Of a stretch of DNA of 43,812 nucleotides, positions 23,798 to 32,489 are shown piece after piece. Location: positions 1-43,812 of the forward strand of contig DLMI01000050.1 of NCBI GenBank assembly GCA_002478145.1, read 5' to 3'. Made by a program: the position numbers and the translations under genes. Under the pieces are notes generated by a model, which was given only the letters and a program-made list of their open reading frames with translations, did not search any database and had not been told where the DNA came from. Origin of the DNA: Acidobacteria bacterium UBA7540. Lineage in GTDB: Bacteria > Acidobacteriota > Terriglobia > UBA7540. Positions within the stretch are counted from its first letter, which is position 1. The number at the start of each line of letters is the position of its first letter.

Positions 23798-25720
23798 TTG
23801 GCAATAGGCTTGGAGGTGTTCGGGAAGAACGGAAGGACATTGCGAGAGGTGAAAAGGGCGGCTTCCCAGAACAGTTGGTCTCGAGTTGTTCTGGGAAGCG
23901 CCTTCGCAACGTTAAGTGTGATTCAGGGGACGGTTGCCTGGGGAAGCCCGCAAGTTAGCCAGGACGCTCCAGAGCAACTGTCACCGCACTTTTCTCTACC
24001 CAAATCCTGCCAGGCAACGATTGAAGGCTCGCAGGAGCTTTCGGGGCTACTGAAAGAAGCTACAATTCATCCCACGTTTGAGGGATTCAATTCCCTTGGC
24101 CTTCGCTTGGCGCAAGGGAAACAATACTCCTGTGCTATTTCTGCCTTCGAAGCCGCTCTCCGGCTGGATCCTAAATCTCGGGAAACCCATTACAACCTGG
24201 GGCTCGCACTGGGTGCGACGGGTGAGCAGAAGCGGGCTGCAAGTGAACTGCGGCTCGTCGTTCAAGAGAAACCGGATTATTTTGCCGCGCGCGACGCCCT
24301 GGGGTTGGCGCTTCAGTCTCAAGGGGACCTCGAGGCGGCGACAGAGCAATTCAAAGCCGCGCTGCGAATCGATCCGCACTCTCCCCGTGCAGCATTCAAC
24401 TTGGCTAGGGTCTTTCACTCCCAGGGGAAATACACGAGTGAGGTTTACTATTTGCGGCAAGCGCTGGCCTCGGGTCCGCCTAAAGAACTGGAGTTTTCTG
24501 CCCGATTAGCGCTTGGAGCTGTTCAAGATGAGATGGGACATGCCGATGAGGCCGTCGTAGAGCTTCGCAAGCTGGTGGCTGCGTTTCCTGATTCCGCAGA
24601 AGCGCATTTCAATCTCGGCAACGCCTATGGCCAGCACTCGCGGGACAAGGAGGCCACGGTCGAGTATGAGCAAACGCTGCGGCTCGACGCCAGCTTTGAC
24701 GCCGCCCGGCTATCACTGGCCAAGGCGCTACTTGAAATGGGCGAAGATACTGCCGCCATTCCCATCGTCCAGGACTATACACGCCGCGCGCCAGGGGACT
24801 ACGAGGGTCACCTTGTGTTAGGGCAAGCTTACCGGGCACAGGGGGACCTCGCGAAGGCAGCGGAACATTTGCGGCGAGCCGTTGAACTGAAACCTGACAG
24901 CTACGAGGCGCGATGCAACCTAGGGATTGTCTTCGCCCGGACCGGGGATACCAATGCGGCGACTCGCCAATTGGAGGCTGCGGAAAAGCTGGATCCTCAC
25001 GCTCCAAAAGCCCATTTCGAGCTCAGCCTAATTTACGCCAAGCAGAGGCAACTTCAGCGTTCCAAAGACGAGACCCAAGCCTATCAACAGGCTCGGGACT
25101 GGACCCAGAAAGACCGGACGTCTGACCTGCTCCGCATAAAAGGAGATGATTTCCTCCGCAAGGGTGATCCGCGAGGCGCTGCAGAAACCTACCGCGAGGC
25201 CATCAGAGTTAATCCTAAAGATCCCGGCGTGCATTATGACCTCTCGCTGGCACTTGCGCAGCTTGGAGACAGGCAGGGGGAGAAACAGGAACTTGAAAAG
25301 GCGATCCAGCTAGGGCCTAACGTGGCGGAATCCCATAACCAATTGGGAACCCTTTATATGGTGGAAGGGAGGGTCGATGAGGCGGAAAAGGAATTCAAAT
25401 CGGCGATAGCGCTCAATCCCACGTTTGCGGAGGCGAAGAGCAACCTTGGCACACTCTATGGCCGGATTGGAAACAGTCGCGCGGCCATTCAATTGTTTCA
25501 GGAGGCAATCCAGAACGACCCCCAATTCGCTCAAGCCCATGCCAATTTAGGCTTGGCCCTGGCCGCAGGTGGGCATTTCGCCGAGGCTGAGCGGGAGCTC
25601 CAAGAGGCGCTCAGGATTGACCCTAAGAACCAAAAGGCCTTGGCTAGCCTGCGCATGTTGAAGGCCCACACCGACAAAGGTCAGGTCCCCGCTCACCACG
25701 CCAAGAAGCAGGACAATTGA
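23798..25720 (+). CDS. Exported TPR-repeat protein paired with the TonB receptor
   Basis: The 640-codon frame begins with TTG at 23798; TTG 23840 or GTG 23849, each closer to a purine-rich GGAAGG, may be the true start. A hydrophobic segment (about residues 28-50 of the long form) suggests export. About 15 TPR units follow, such as GFNSLGLRLAQGKQYSCAIS and AFEAALRLDPKSRETHYNLG. A polar linker (TQKDRTSDLLRIKGDDFLRK) separates two blocks at the same place as in the larger paralogue at 15112-17811. The tail ends in a basic AHHAKKQDN. It lies 12 bases after the receptor stop and is surely co-transcribed. It may dock proteins at the receptor or periplasmic face; the exact partner cannot be read from sequence. 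Confidence 0.82.
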   Translation: MAIGLEVFGKNGRTLREVKRAASQNSWSRVVLGSAFATLSVIQGTVAWGSPQVSQDAPEQLSPHFSLPKSCQATIEGSQELSGLLKEATIHPTFEGFNSLGLRLAQGKQYSCAISAFEAALRLDPKSRETHYNLGLALGATGEQKRAASELRLVVQEKPDYFAARDALGLALQSQGDLEAATEQFKAALRIDPHSPRAAFNLARVFHSQGKYTSEVYYLRQALASGPPKELEFSARLALGAVQDEMGHADEAVVELRKLVAAFPDSAEAHFNLGNAYGQHSRDKEATVEYEQTLRLDASFDAARLSLAKALLEMGEDTAAIPIVQDYTRRAPGDYEGHLVLGQAYRAQGDLAKAAEHLRRAVELKPDSYEARCNLGIVFARTGDTNAATRQLEAAEKLDPHAPKAHFELSLIYAKQRQLQRSKDETQAYQQARDWTQKDRTSDLLRIKGDDFLRKGDPRGAAETYREAIRVNPKDPGVHYDLSLALAQLGDRQGEKQELEKAIQLGPNVAESHNQLGTLYMVEGRVDEAEKEFKSAIALNPTFAEAKSNLGTLYGRIGNSRAAIQLFQEAIQNDPQFAQAHANLGLALAAGGHFAEAERELQEALRIDPKNQKALASLRMLKAHTDKGQVPAHHAKKQDN

Positions 25721-26045
25721 CCACCGAATCTCCCTTGTCCTTGAAAAAAGCTCGCGTCGGGTGCTTCCAGGACTGGCCGCCGGAGAGCTAACCATCAACG
25801 ACCAGGCAACCAAAACAGTACTATACAACGGATGCTCCCCGCCCCGGCGAAATGGCCCTTTGACGCCAACTCGTTGCTTTCTGTGTAGGCACTCACGTAG
25901 AAACGTAGAAATCTGAACACAGGCCGGTGTTTGAGAGTGAGTCATCATCATCACCGCAGGCGGTTTGGGCTTTGAGTATCATCGCCGCAGACGCGTACGG
26001 GAACAGCGGGATTTGGTAGGATGAGTTCCTGGAGGTGGCAGGAGG
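25721..26045. other. Intergenic region after the TonB-TPR operon
   Basis: No gene is supported. It carries copy 2 of the 25-base repeat (25903-25927) and a CATCATCATCACC stretch, and ends at a strong terminator hairpin. Confidence 0.5.
25903..25927 (+). repeat. 25-base dispersed repeat, copy 2
   Basis: ACGTAGAAATCTGAACAC followed by AGGCCGG; 22 of 25 positions match the minus strand of 9391-9415. Confidence 0.5.
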
Positions 26046-26076
26046 AGAACCCCGGTTGTTTGCGCAACCGGGGTTT
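26046..26076 (+). terminator. Rho-independent terminator
   Basis: A perfect 11-bp stem (AACCCCGGTTG / CAACCGGGGTT) with loop TTTGCG is followed by TTT. It lies about 330 bases after the TPR stop and probably ends the TonB-TPR transcript. A weaker run of A on the other side makes two-way use less likely. Confidence 0.75.
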
Positions 26077-26124
26077 TTCATTGGTGGCCCCGATCAAATC
26101 CAAGGACCAGCGACGCAGCGCGAG

Positions 26125-26412
26125 TCATCCTGCCATGATCGGTGTCGGTTGTCCAGTGCTCTCTCCATACCGGTGCCGGTTGCGTGTTCCACCGTTTTTC
26201 GCCAGCGTGTTTGCCACTTCCCTCCCTGCGGTGCGGTGTTTAATCTCTGTCGTCATTCTGACCGTGGCCAGCGCTATTGCAGCCAGCATTGTTGTCAGAA
26301 AGCCCGCCGCCGCTAGCGCCGCGAGGCCAACCGTCACCACCAACAGAGTCCCGAAGGACGTCTCGATCACCGTGATCGCCAGCGCGCCACCGGCACCCAT
26401 AGGTATTCTCAA
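26125..26412 (-). pseudogene. Possible membrane protein remnant
   Basis: The minus strand encodes a hydrophobic stretch (AITVIETSFGTLLVVTVGLA followed by AGFLTTMLAAIALAT) that resembles two helices of a DoxX-type small membrane protein, then a basic, low-complexity tail. There is no convincing ribosome binding site and the match is only by character, so this may be chance. If real, it is an internal fragment stranded next to an IS630 remnant. Confidence 0.2.
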
Positions 26413-26449
26413 AGTCTCGCAAAGCGGCTGCGGACCGTGAAACCGTTTA

Positions 26450-26762
26450 GTCCAAGGCGGGGTTGTGTAGCGCCCCCGGATACGTGCCGGCTGCGACGGA
26501 CAGTGGGAGTTGCCGTTCTTGCAGGGTGGCGAACCAACGCTCGACCAGGTTGATCCAGGACGACCCGGTGGGGGTAAAGTGCAAATGGTAGCGAGGATGG
26601 CGCACCAGCCAGCGGTGGATCAACGGGGTCTTGTGTGTGCCATAGTTGTCCAGAATCAAATGCACGTCCAATTCGGCGGGCGTCACAGCGTCGACCGTGT
26701 CCAGAAACTGACGGAACTCGACGGCGCGATGCCGCCGATGACACTCCCCAATGACCCGACCG
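26450..26762 (-). pseudogene. IS630-family transposase, C-terminal part
   Basis: The frame reads [20 protein letters not shown], then [19 protein letters not shown] with the DNYGTHK catalytic aspartate motif, then [19 protein letters not shown] with the final glutamate, the two hallmark blocks of IS630/Tc1-like DDE transposases. About 100 of roughly 340 residues remain. The N-terminal third with the helix-turn-helix and first Asp is missing, and the end diverges after about SVAAGTY. It lies directly against the broken gene at 26763-27940, so this insertion or a later deletion removed that gene's 3' end. Confidence 0.85.
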
Positions 26763-27940
26763 CTAGCTTGGCCAAACGTATCCTGGCCTGATCTTCAACC
26801 GGGCCGTCACTCGCGCTGAAATCGCCAAGCTGGGCGAGTTCTGGATCGATCCCACCCGCCGGACTTCCGAAAATAGCGACAGGTTATCCCTTCCGAATGA
26901 GCTTGGCAATATATGCTGTTTCCTGGGGCGCCAAGTGGGAAGGTGTCCGGAAAATAAGAAGATCCGAGTCCACCTGCGGAAGCCATTCCACACGGGTGAC
27001 GGAAAGAATCGGAACGGGCCATTTATCTACGGACGCAGCCTGCTCATCGATCCGCTCTTTGATGTCGCGGTTGGGAACGGCATGTTCGGCTTGGCATTGC
27101 ATGGCCTCCCGCGAATACACCAGGGTGGAACCAAAAACTCCGGTGGTGTTACGCGCGTCCGCGATCGCGGCGTTGGCGTTGCTTGCCAGAAAACGAATAT
27201 CCTCGGGTTCGAGCAATCGCTTGCCCTGATTCGCCCAGGAGATATACGAACCCGCCGGAAGCTTCAACCCCTTCGGCGTCTTCACCGCCGCGTGCGAATA
27301 CGCCCAGATGCCCCAACGCAGGCGTTCCGGGGCGGTGTGGATTACATCCCAGCTTTCCCATGCGTCAAAGGTCTCAATCAGTAGATAGTGCCGGACTTTT
27401 GTGTCCTCAAGGACAGCGGCATGCAAAAGCGTGTAGCCGAGTTGATAAGTCCAGCCCAGCGTGGGACGGTTCCAGAAGGATTCTTGCCGCAGACCGACCT
27501 CGTTCCATGCGCCTGCCCAAGTTTGGTCGACCCAGACGTCCAGGTAACCTTCCTTCGCAATCGATTCCAGATCCATGCAATTGCTGCGCGAGTCGGCAAC
27601 CGCGCTGGCCTCGTTCGAATACATCAGCACCAGGGACTGCGGATTTGCTTTCTTGATTTCACGCACGAGGGTGGCAACCGCAGCGGTCGAGTTTCGAATC
27701 GCATCGGGAGAAGGGGCAAGGGCGCCAAGGGGTGCCCATCGCTCATAAGGCAACGGCATACCTAATGAATCCCGCAACATGACTGCATCCAGGCCATGGG
27801 CTTTCGAAAGGCTCCCCCATTGCTCTGCGTATGCCTTGTGAACCGGCATGCCTTCAGGAATTCCTTCTGGCAATCCTCCCAGCCGTGCGGGATCAAGGGC
27901 AAGAGCGCGATCCATCTGGCCCGGGTCTAGGGAGAGAGGA
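26763..27940 (-). pseudogene. Unknown barrel-type enzyme, both ends lost and one nonsense codon
   Basis: The open frame (stop at 26884-26886) encodes an alpha/beta-barrel-like protein with features such as HGLDAVMLRDSLGMPLPYER, LVLMYSNEASAVADSRSNCM, YLDVWVDQTWAGAWNEVG and YLLIETFDAWESWDVIHTAP. The mix of acidic residues at strand ends is typical of glycoside-hydrolase-like barrels, but I cannot name a family. In frame beyond the TAA, coding character continues (PVAIFGSPAGGIDPELAQLG), so the TAA probably replaced a CAA. The 5' end is cut by an IS200-type transposase remnant at about 27930 and the 3' end by the IS630 fragment. No start codon of its own survives. Confidence 0.6.
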
Positions 27941-28079
27941 AGCGAAATTTTGTGGGCCAGCACTTTTCGGCGCGAGGGTTCTACGTGTCTACAGTGGGTA
28001 GGGATGAGAAAGCCGTGCGAGAGTACATTCGGAACCAAGAAGAAGAGGGCAAGCGGTTGGATCAGCTGGGCCCCTGGTA
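27926..28079 (+). pseudogene. IS200/IS605-family TnpA, C-terminal fragment
   Basis: Reading in frame to TAA 28079 gives NFVGQHFSARGFYVSTVGRD, then EKAVREYIRNQEEEGKRLDQ and LGPW. This is the C-terminal end of the Y1 transposases of IS200/REP-associated type (pattern FWARGYFVSTVG...YIRNQE), including the helix that follows the catalytic tyrosine region but not the HUH motif. It runs antisense to the open frame of the neighbouring broken gene, which explains that frame's odd N terminus. Hairpins typical of such element ends follow immediately. Confidence 0.75.
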
Positions 28080-28086
28080 ATGACCC

Positions 28087-28133
28087 GCCACCGTAAGGTG
28101 GCTCAACCCATGTGGGGCCGCGTTAGCGGCCCC
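28087..28133 (+). repeat. Two subterminal hairpins of an IS200-type end
   Basis: GCCACC-GTAA-GGTGGC (28087-28102) and GGGGCCGC-GTTA-GCGGCCCC (28114-28133) are perfect stems with four-base loops right after the TnpA stop codon. IS200/IS605 transposases recognise hairpins at their element ends, so these are probably right-end structures; they could also stop transcription. Confidence 0.6.
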
Positions 28134-28135
28134 GC

Positions 28136-28320
28136 CTAGCGGTAGTTTACTGTGAAGCGATGGAATCCACAGGGGAGCGCGTTGATTAGGCAATGCCCAA
28201 CAAACGACCCATGCGTATTACCCACCGAGTTGGGTAATACGTCGAGTTAGCAGCGTTTCTCTCGATGAGTCAATGAGTTAGCCTGTTGATATCTTCGCCT
28301 CACAGTAAACTACTGCTAGC
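28136..28320. mobile_element. MITE-like element with inverted ends and 5-bp flanking repeat
   Basis: Inverted ends sharing GTAGTTTACTGTGA (28142-28155; complement at 28300-28313) bound about 175 bases, with CTAGC on both sides (28136-28140, 28316-28320) as a possible target duplication. The wider arms match at 24 of 28 positions. There is no open frame. Inside lies a perfect 11-bp hairpin, CGTATTACCCA-CCGAGT-TGGGTAATACG (28214-28241). It looks like a short non-autonomous transposon inserted into the IS200-type end. Confidence 0.6.
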
Positions 28321-28346
28321 CGCTTTGAACGGCTCACAACCTAAAG

Positions 28347-28365
28347 CCCCCGGCTTTGCCGGGGG
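28347..28365 (+). repeat. Hairpin at an IS-type end
   Basis: CCCCCGGC-TTT-GCCGGGGG, a perfect 8-bp stem next to the point where the amidohydrolase gene breaks off. Its form is common at IS200/IS605 ends, so it probably marks the other edge of the insertion that began at about 27926. Confidence 0.55.
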
Positions 28366-28372
28366 ATACTTA

Positions 28373-28715
28373 CTTTCAGACCTCTCAGACACAGTACATT
28401 GACGGCCGATTCCAACTCCCGCGGTGCCTCTGGTTTCATCGGGTCCACGCTTGCAAACCCAATGAAACGTTTCGTCATGCCGCAGAGTTCCGCAACCTGT
28501 TCGTTGCTGCTGACAGCGTCTTTGCGCGCCCGCTCGCAGGCGATGGGATGGAGGACAGCCTTCTCGATCCCTGCAACATCCATTTGCAGGAAGAAAGTCT
28601 CAAGCGGCTCAAATTTGCTCCCGATCTGGAACACATCACGCGCCATGCGCCTGTAATCCGGGTATTTTTCTGCGAACTCCTGGATAAGAATCGGATGTGT
28701 ATGGAAATCAATCAT
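28373..28715 (-). pseudogene. Amidohydrolase (COG2159 type), N-terminal fragment
   Basis: From ATG 28715 the protein starts MIDFHTHP, the metal-binding HxH of amidohydrolase-2 enzymes, and continues with METFFLQ-like helices, GIEKAVLHPIACERAR and RFIGFASVDPMKPEAPRELE, the usual second strand region. After about 113 residues it runs into the hairpin DNA of the IS-type end (tail KVSIPRQSRGL is element sequence) and stops. Intact relatives have 260-330 residues, so the remaining metal ligands are missing. Members hydrolyse or decarboxylate small cyclic or aromatic acids. It may once have been in an operon with the MFS transporter upstream (170 bases). Confidence 0.75.
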
Positions 28716-28884
28716 TGCGTTCTCGCCTTGTGCCAGTGTTGGCTAAAGAAATACTCAAAGTGCTGCCGGTTACGGAATGCTCCGGAATCTCCGTGCTGCT
28801 CATGTCCAGAACCGCCTATTGAGGCGAATCGACCCCTTCCGCCTGATAGGTTCGGAGAAGATCTGGGACCGTGGGGCGGCTTCG

Positions 28885-30150
28885 TTACGCGGCCACCTTG
28901 TCCTCCGGAACCTTCATGAAGATCGTCAGTACCGCGCTGATGGCGTGGAGCACGGCGAAGATCCACATTACGCCTGGGACACCCAGCAACGGCAGAAAGA
29001 CACCGACGATCGCAGGGCCGACCCAGGCGCTCGCCCCGGCGCCCAAGTTGAGGATCGACATGGCCGCGCCTATGCGGCCCCGCGCAAGAGCGGCCATAAT
29101 CGCCCCGAGTGGCGTATAAGCCGACAGGGTGGCTCCATAGAACATGCCGGCAATGACCGCCAGCGTGTAATTCGCTGGGTGTCCCTGCATGGAGTAATAA
29201 AGCATGAGGGTTGTGACCGCACAGCCGGTGCCGCCGAACAGCACGACGGTCCTCCGCCACCCGAACCTATCGCCGATAATTCCGAACAAGAGGTTCCAGA
29301 TGACGTTGGTCACCGACAGCATGGTCAGCAAGCGTAGCCACTGCGCGAGGGTGAAGCCGACAGTGGTGGTGCAATAGACCGGCAGGAACACCAGAAACCC
29401 GAGTTGGGCCGCCGTGTTGATCGTTCGCACGATGCCGCCGATTCCGATCTTCGGGATCTGCCAGGCGATCGTCACGCTGGAAATGAGCGTTTTTATTGGA
29501 TTCTCGCCCGCGGGAGCGAGCCTCCGTGTTCCCGACGGATCCCGAACACCGAGCAGGGTCAGGCCGGCAGCGGCGACGAAAACAAGCGCCCACCAGAGGG
29601 TCTGATACGAGCCCACCGCCGGAACCAGGTAACTCGCGATGAGGGAGCCGAGGGTCGGGAAGCCCGCGGCAAATGCAAACCAAAACCAGCCCAGCGATGT
29701 GCCGAGATTTCGAGCTGGCGTTGCCACGGTGACCCATACCAAGAAGCCGTATGCGAAGAGCGGATAGCCGAACCCGCGTATTGCATAGAAAAGCAGTAAG
29801 AGCAGGTAGTTGCCCGGCGCGACCCCCAGTAAGAGAAAGGCCACGTGGAAAACGAGCCAGACGGCCAGACCGATGAACATGACCCGTTTCGATCCCCAGA
29901 GGTCGGAGAGGGCTCCGGACAGCCATGACGCAAACGCAGCGGTGACACCGTACGCCGTGAATACTAGCGCCACTGCTGATGCCGATATTCCTTTGCTGGC
30001 GAGATAAGGCGACAGAAATCCCGATTCAACGCCGCAAGCGCACATCAACAGCAGGACAGCGGGAAAGCCCCATGCCAGGGGTGGGTAAATACCGAGTCGC
30101 TGGAGAAAGGACGAAGGCGCCCTAACGGGGCTGACGGTTGTAGCTTCCAT
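28885..30150 (-). CDS. MFS transporter, polyol-permease (RbtT/DalT)-like
   Basis: Read from ATG 30150 (AAGGA about 13 bases upstream) the protein has 421 residues and twelve hydrophobic segments. The helix-1 pattern (ACGVESGFLSPYLASKGIS) and loop SGALSDLWGSKRVMFIG are those of the ribitol/arabinitol permease group, and FAYGFLVWVTVATPARNLGT fits the helix 4-5 region. It would import a pentitol, sugar or sugar acid with protons. An earlier start at 30180 is possible but has no spaced ribosome binding site. It is encoded downstream of the rhamnulokinase on the same strand, separated by about 240 bases, so a role in the same sugar's uptake is likely. The exact substrate cannot be inferred. Confidence 0.8.
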   Translation of the reverse strand: MEATTVSPVRAPSSFLQRLGIYPPLAWGFPAVLLLMCACGVESGFLSPYLASKGISASAVALVFTAYGVTAAFASWLSGALSDLWGSKRVMFIGLAVWLVFHVAFLLLGVAPGNYLLLLLFYAIRGFGYPLFAYGFLVWVTVATPARNLGTSLGWFWFAFAAGFPTLGSLIASYLVPAVGSYQTLWWALVFVAAAGLTLLGVRDPSGTRRLAPAGENPIKTLISSVTIAWQIPKIGIGGIVRTINTAAQLGFLVFLPVYCTTTVGFTLAQWLRLLTMLSVTNVIWNLLFGIIGDRFGWRRTVVLFGGTGCAVTTLMLYYSMQGHPANYTLAVIAGMFYGATLSAYTPLGAIMAALARGRIGAAMSILNLGAGASAWVGPAIVGVFLPLLGVPGVMWIFAVLHAISAVLTIFMKVPEDKVAA

Positions 30151-30392
30151 AGAAAAGGTTCTTCCTTCGGACCCCGTCATCCTGCCAGGACCCTCGCGCA
30201 GGTTTCAATGTCCAGTTCTCTCACTGCAGACGGATTGCGATTCCAGTCACTGCTGGCGCGGATCGATGTCACGTTTTCCGTATCGTTCATTCAAGTCCGC
30301 AAGACGACTGGTGAGCGGCTTCCTTCAGCCGCCTTGCCAAAAAAATCAGTGTCCACTGCAATTGCCAGGACGGCTTCAGTTAAGTATCCCGG

Positions 30393-31835
30393 TCAAGTGC
30401 CTGGTGTGATTGTCCCGTCCCCCTCCTCGAACCTCAGCCGGGAGGCGATCGACTGAATATCTTCCAGAGAGTGGGTGTTCTCCTGCGCAGCGATTTGCAT
30501 CGCGGCGTTGCCGATGAGCGTGGCTTCACTCGGCCCTTTCAACAGCTCCAGACCGGTAGCCTCTTGCGCCAGCCTGTTAAGCACCTCGTTCCTCACTCCG
30601 CCTCCGACGATGCAAAGACGTTCAAGGGGTTCGCCGGTGCAACGTTGAATCGCGCGGATAACTTCCGCGTAGCGTTTTGCCAAGCTGCGAAATACGACGG
30701 AGGCAAGTTCGTGGGGCTGCCTCACTTCCCGAAAACCTTGGGCCTTCAACTCGGTGTTAATGCGAGCGGCCATGTTCCCTAGCGCGAGGAAAGGCTTCTC
30801 ATCCCTGAGATCGACCCACGCGCCTTCAAGCGGAGCGCAGAGACAATCTTGAGCCAATTGCCCTGGAGAGACGTGCAGCCCCCGCGAGTCCCATTCTCTC
30901 AGCAGTTCTTGAAGCATCCACAATCCAATGACGTTGCGTAAGAACCGGATCGTGTCGCCCACACCGCCTTCGTTCGTGATGTTAAGCTGGAATCCCAATT
31001 CCGAGACGAGGGGGCGGCGCAGCACCGTGCCCACCAGCGACCAGGTCCCGGAGCTTATGAAGGCCAGACGATCGTGCGGATAAGGAATCGCGGCGACTGC
31101 CGATGCTGTGTCGTGGCATGCAGGCGCGACGACCTTCGTGCTCTTTAGCCCCACCTCGTTTGCGAGTTCCGGCCGGAGCCGTCCCAGTGTCGTCCCTGGG
31201 GGAACGATGGGAGGAAACTTCTCGAGACTGAGGCCAAAGGCGTGGCACAGTTCCTTCGACCAGTTCCTCGAATATGCCTCCACCATTTGCGAGTTAGGCG
31301 CATTGGTGTACTCGGCCACCGGGACTCCGGTCATCCGAAACAGATAGTACTCCGGCGTGCCGAGCCACAGCCAGGTCTTCTCCCACTCCTCGGGTAGTTC
31401 CTGGATGTGCGCCAGCAAACCATAGAGCGTGTTGATGGGCATTACCTGAATTCCGGTAATGTCGTAGATATTCCTCACCGGAACAATCTGAAAGGCGCGG
31501 TCCATAGCCGACACGTTTCGTGGGTCGCGGAGCGAGTAGGCGTGGCCGACGCGGTTTCCCTCACGGTCGATCAGCACGTATTCTGCTCCCCAGCTATCAA
31601 GCCCCAGGCTTTCAACCTTACCGTGTGTTTCTGAGGAGGCGATCTGAAGGCCTTTAAGGATTTCTCCCCAGATGCGTTCTGTGTCCCAGATGAAGTGTGG
31701 GCCAATCATCATGGGAGCGTTCGGGAACTGATAAATCTCGCACAGACTTCCCCGATTACCATCCCATTCACACAGTGCAAGGCGTCCGCTGGAATTGCCC
31801 AAATCGATGGCGATTATGTTCTGTCTAATGTGCAC
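30393..31835 (-). CDS. rhaB: Rhamnulokinase-like FGGY sugar kinase
   Basis: The 480-residue protein begins at GTG 31835 (GGAG 13 bases upstream). It has the FGGY layout: N-terminal phosphate loop IAIDLGNSSGRLALCEWDG, GLDSWGAEYVLIDREG with the catalytic Asp region, ACHDTASAVAAIP, SSGTWSLVGTVL and a C-terminal CIVGGGVRNEVLNRLAQEAT adenosine site. The LDSWGAEYV and SSGTWSL forms are typical of RhaB, which phosphorylates L-rhamnulose at O1. L-fuculose is a plausible alternative given the fucose locus in the same window. No rhamnose isomerase or aldolase is present here. A decayed transporter end and a broken rhamnosidase elsewhere suggest this locus once handled rhamnose more fully. Confidence 0.85.
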   Translation of the reverse strand: MHIRQNIIAIDLGNSSGRLALCEWDGNRGSLCEIYQFPNAPMMIGPHFIWDTERIWGEILKGLQIASSETHGKVESLGLDSWGAEYVLIDREGNRVGHAYSLRDPRNVSAMDRAFQIVPVRNIYDITGIQVMPINTLYGLLAHIQELPEEWEKTWLWLGTPEYYLFRMTGVPVAEYTNAPNSQMVEAYSRNWSKELCHAFGLSLEKFPPIVPPGTTLGRLRPELANEVGLKSTKVVAPACHDTASAVAAIPYPHDRLAFISSGTWSLVGTVLRRPLVSELGFQLNITNEGGVGDTIRFLRNVIGLWMLQELLREWDSRGLHVSPGQLAQDCLCAPLEGAWVDLRDEKPFLALGNMAARINTELKAQGFREVRQPHELASVVFRSLAKRYAEVIRAIQRCTGEPLERLCIVGGGVRNEVLNRLAQEATGLELLKGPSEATLIGNAAMQIAAQENTHSLEDIQSIASRLRFEEGDGTITPGT

Positions 31836-32080
31836 TCTAGCTGAGTCTCCATATCATATATCCCACACAGTTAATGGATGATCTGGACCACGTCGCCGGC
31901 CGTCCTATCACCGGGGCTTAAAGGTGGGAAGTAAGTCACGAAAACCGGTTTTTCATCGAAAGCTCCCGGAAGATCCTCACCCACTTACTCAAGCTTCATC
32001 CCGCACCTCAGGAGCTTTGCCATTGGAGCGAAATTGCCTTCTTCCAGGCTGGCGCCAAAGATTGGACGACTGGAACTTGG
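31836..32080. other. Non-coding stretch upstream of the rhamnulokinase
   Basis: This probably contains the promoter of the kinase gene, but no clear boxes were found. Nothing else is recognised. Confidence 0.35.
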
Positions 32081-32240
32081 CTATGCCCAGACGCCCAAGA
32101 GAGCGGCAGCCAGCAACCCGACCACAATTCCGTCTTTTCCGTAGAAGCCAACTTTCTCCTTAAATAGGACTAGGCCGCCGAAGGCCCCTAGTCAGATTCC
32201 GCAGTTCGACGATCCTTGCCCCCCGCTAAGTTGGGATCCT
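32081..32240 (-). pseudogene. Sugar transporter (DMT/RhaT-like), C-terminal remnant
   Basis: The minus-strand frame ending at TAG 32081 gives SNCGI, a TGA at 32192-32194, then LGAFGGLVLFKEKVGFYGKD and GIVVGLLAAALLGVWA. The last part is a charged loop followed by a final membrane helix, as at the C terminus of drug/metabolite-type sugar transporters such as RhaT. The TGA sits where tryptophan is plausible. The position next to a rhamnulokinase supports a rhamnose permease, but the remnant is too short to be sure. Everything upstream has been lost near 32240. Confidence 0.4.
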
Positions 32241-32489
32241 GCTCCTTTCTAAAGGACGGACCCGGCGCGGGTGCAGACTAAACAAGCGCGGGTCATCGTG
32301 TCAAGCAGAATTGCAGCAGAATTGTATGAATATTGCAAAATCTGCAACTCAGACAGTACGCTTACAAATAGAGGGGTTGGCGCGCGCGGCCTATCGGGCT
32401 GGTCAAGTGCGCAGCCGTTTGCAGAAAGGACGTTCTCTATGACGCCGATCCAGGGAAGGAGGGGCGACAACGAGGAAACGGTCTCCTTC

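Noticed and set aside
28081..28372. Structured non-coding RNA gene
   Set aside because: The hairpins are better explained as ends of an IS200-type element and a nested MITE, since a TnpA C terminus lies directly beside them and a gene is cut at the other edge.
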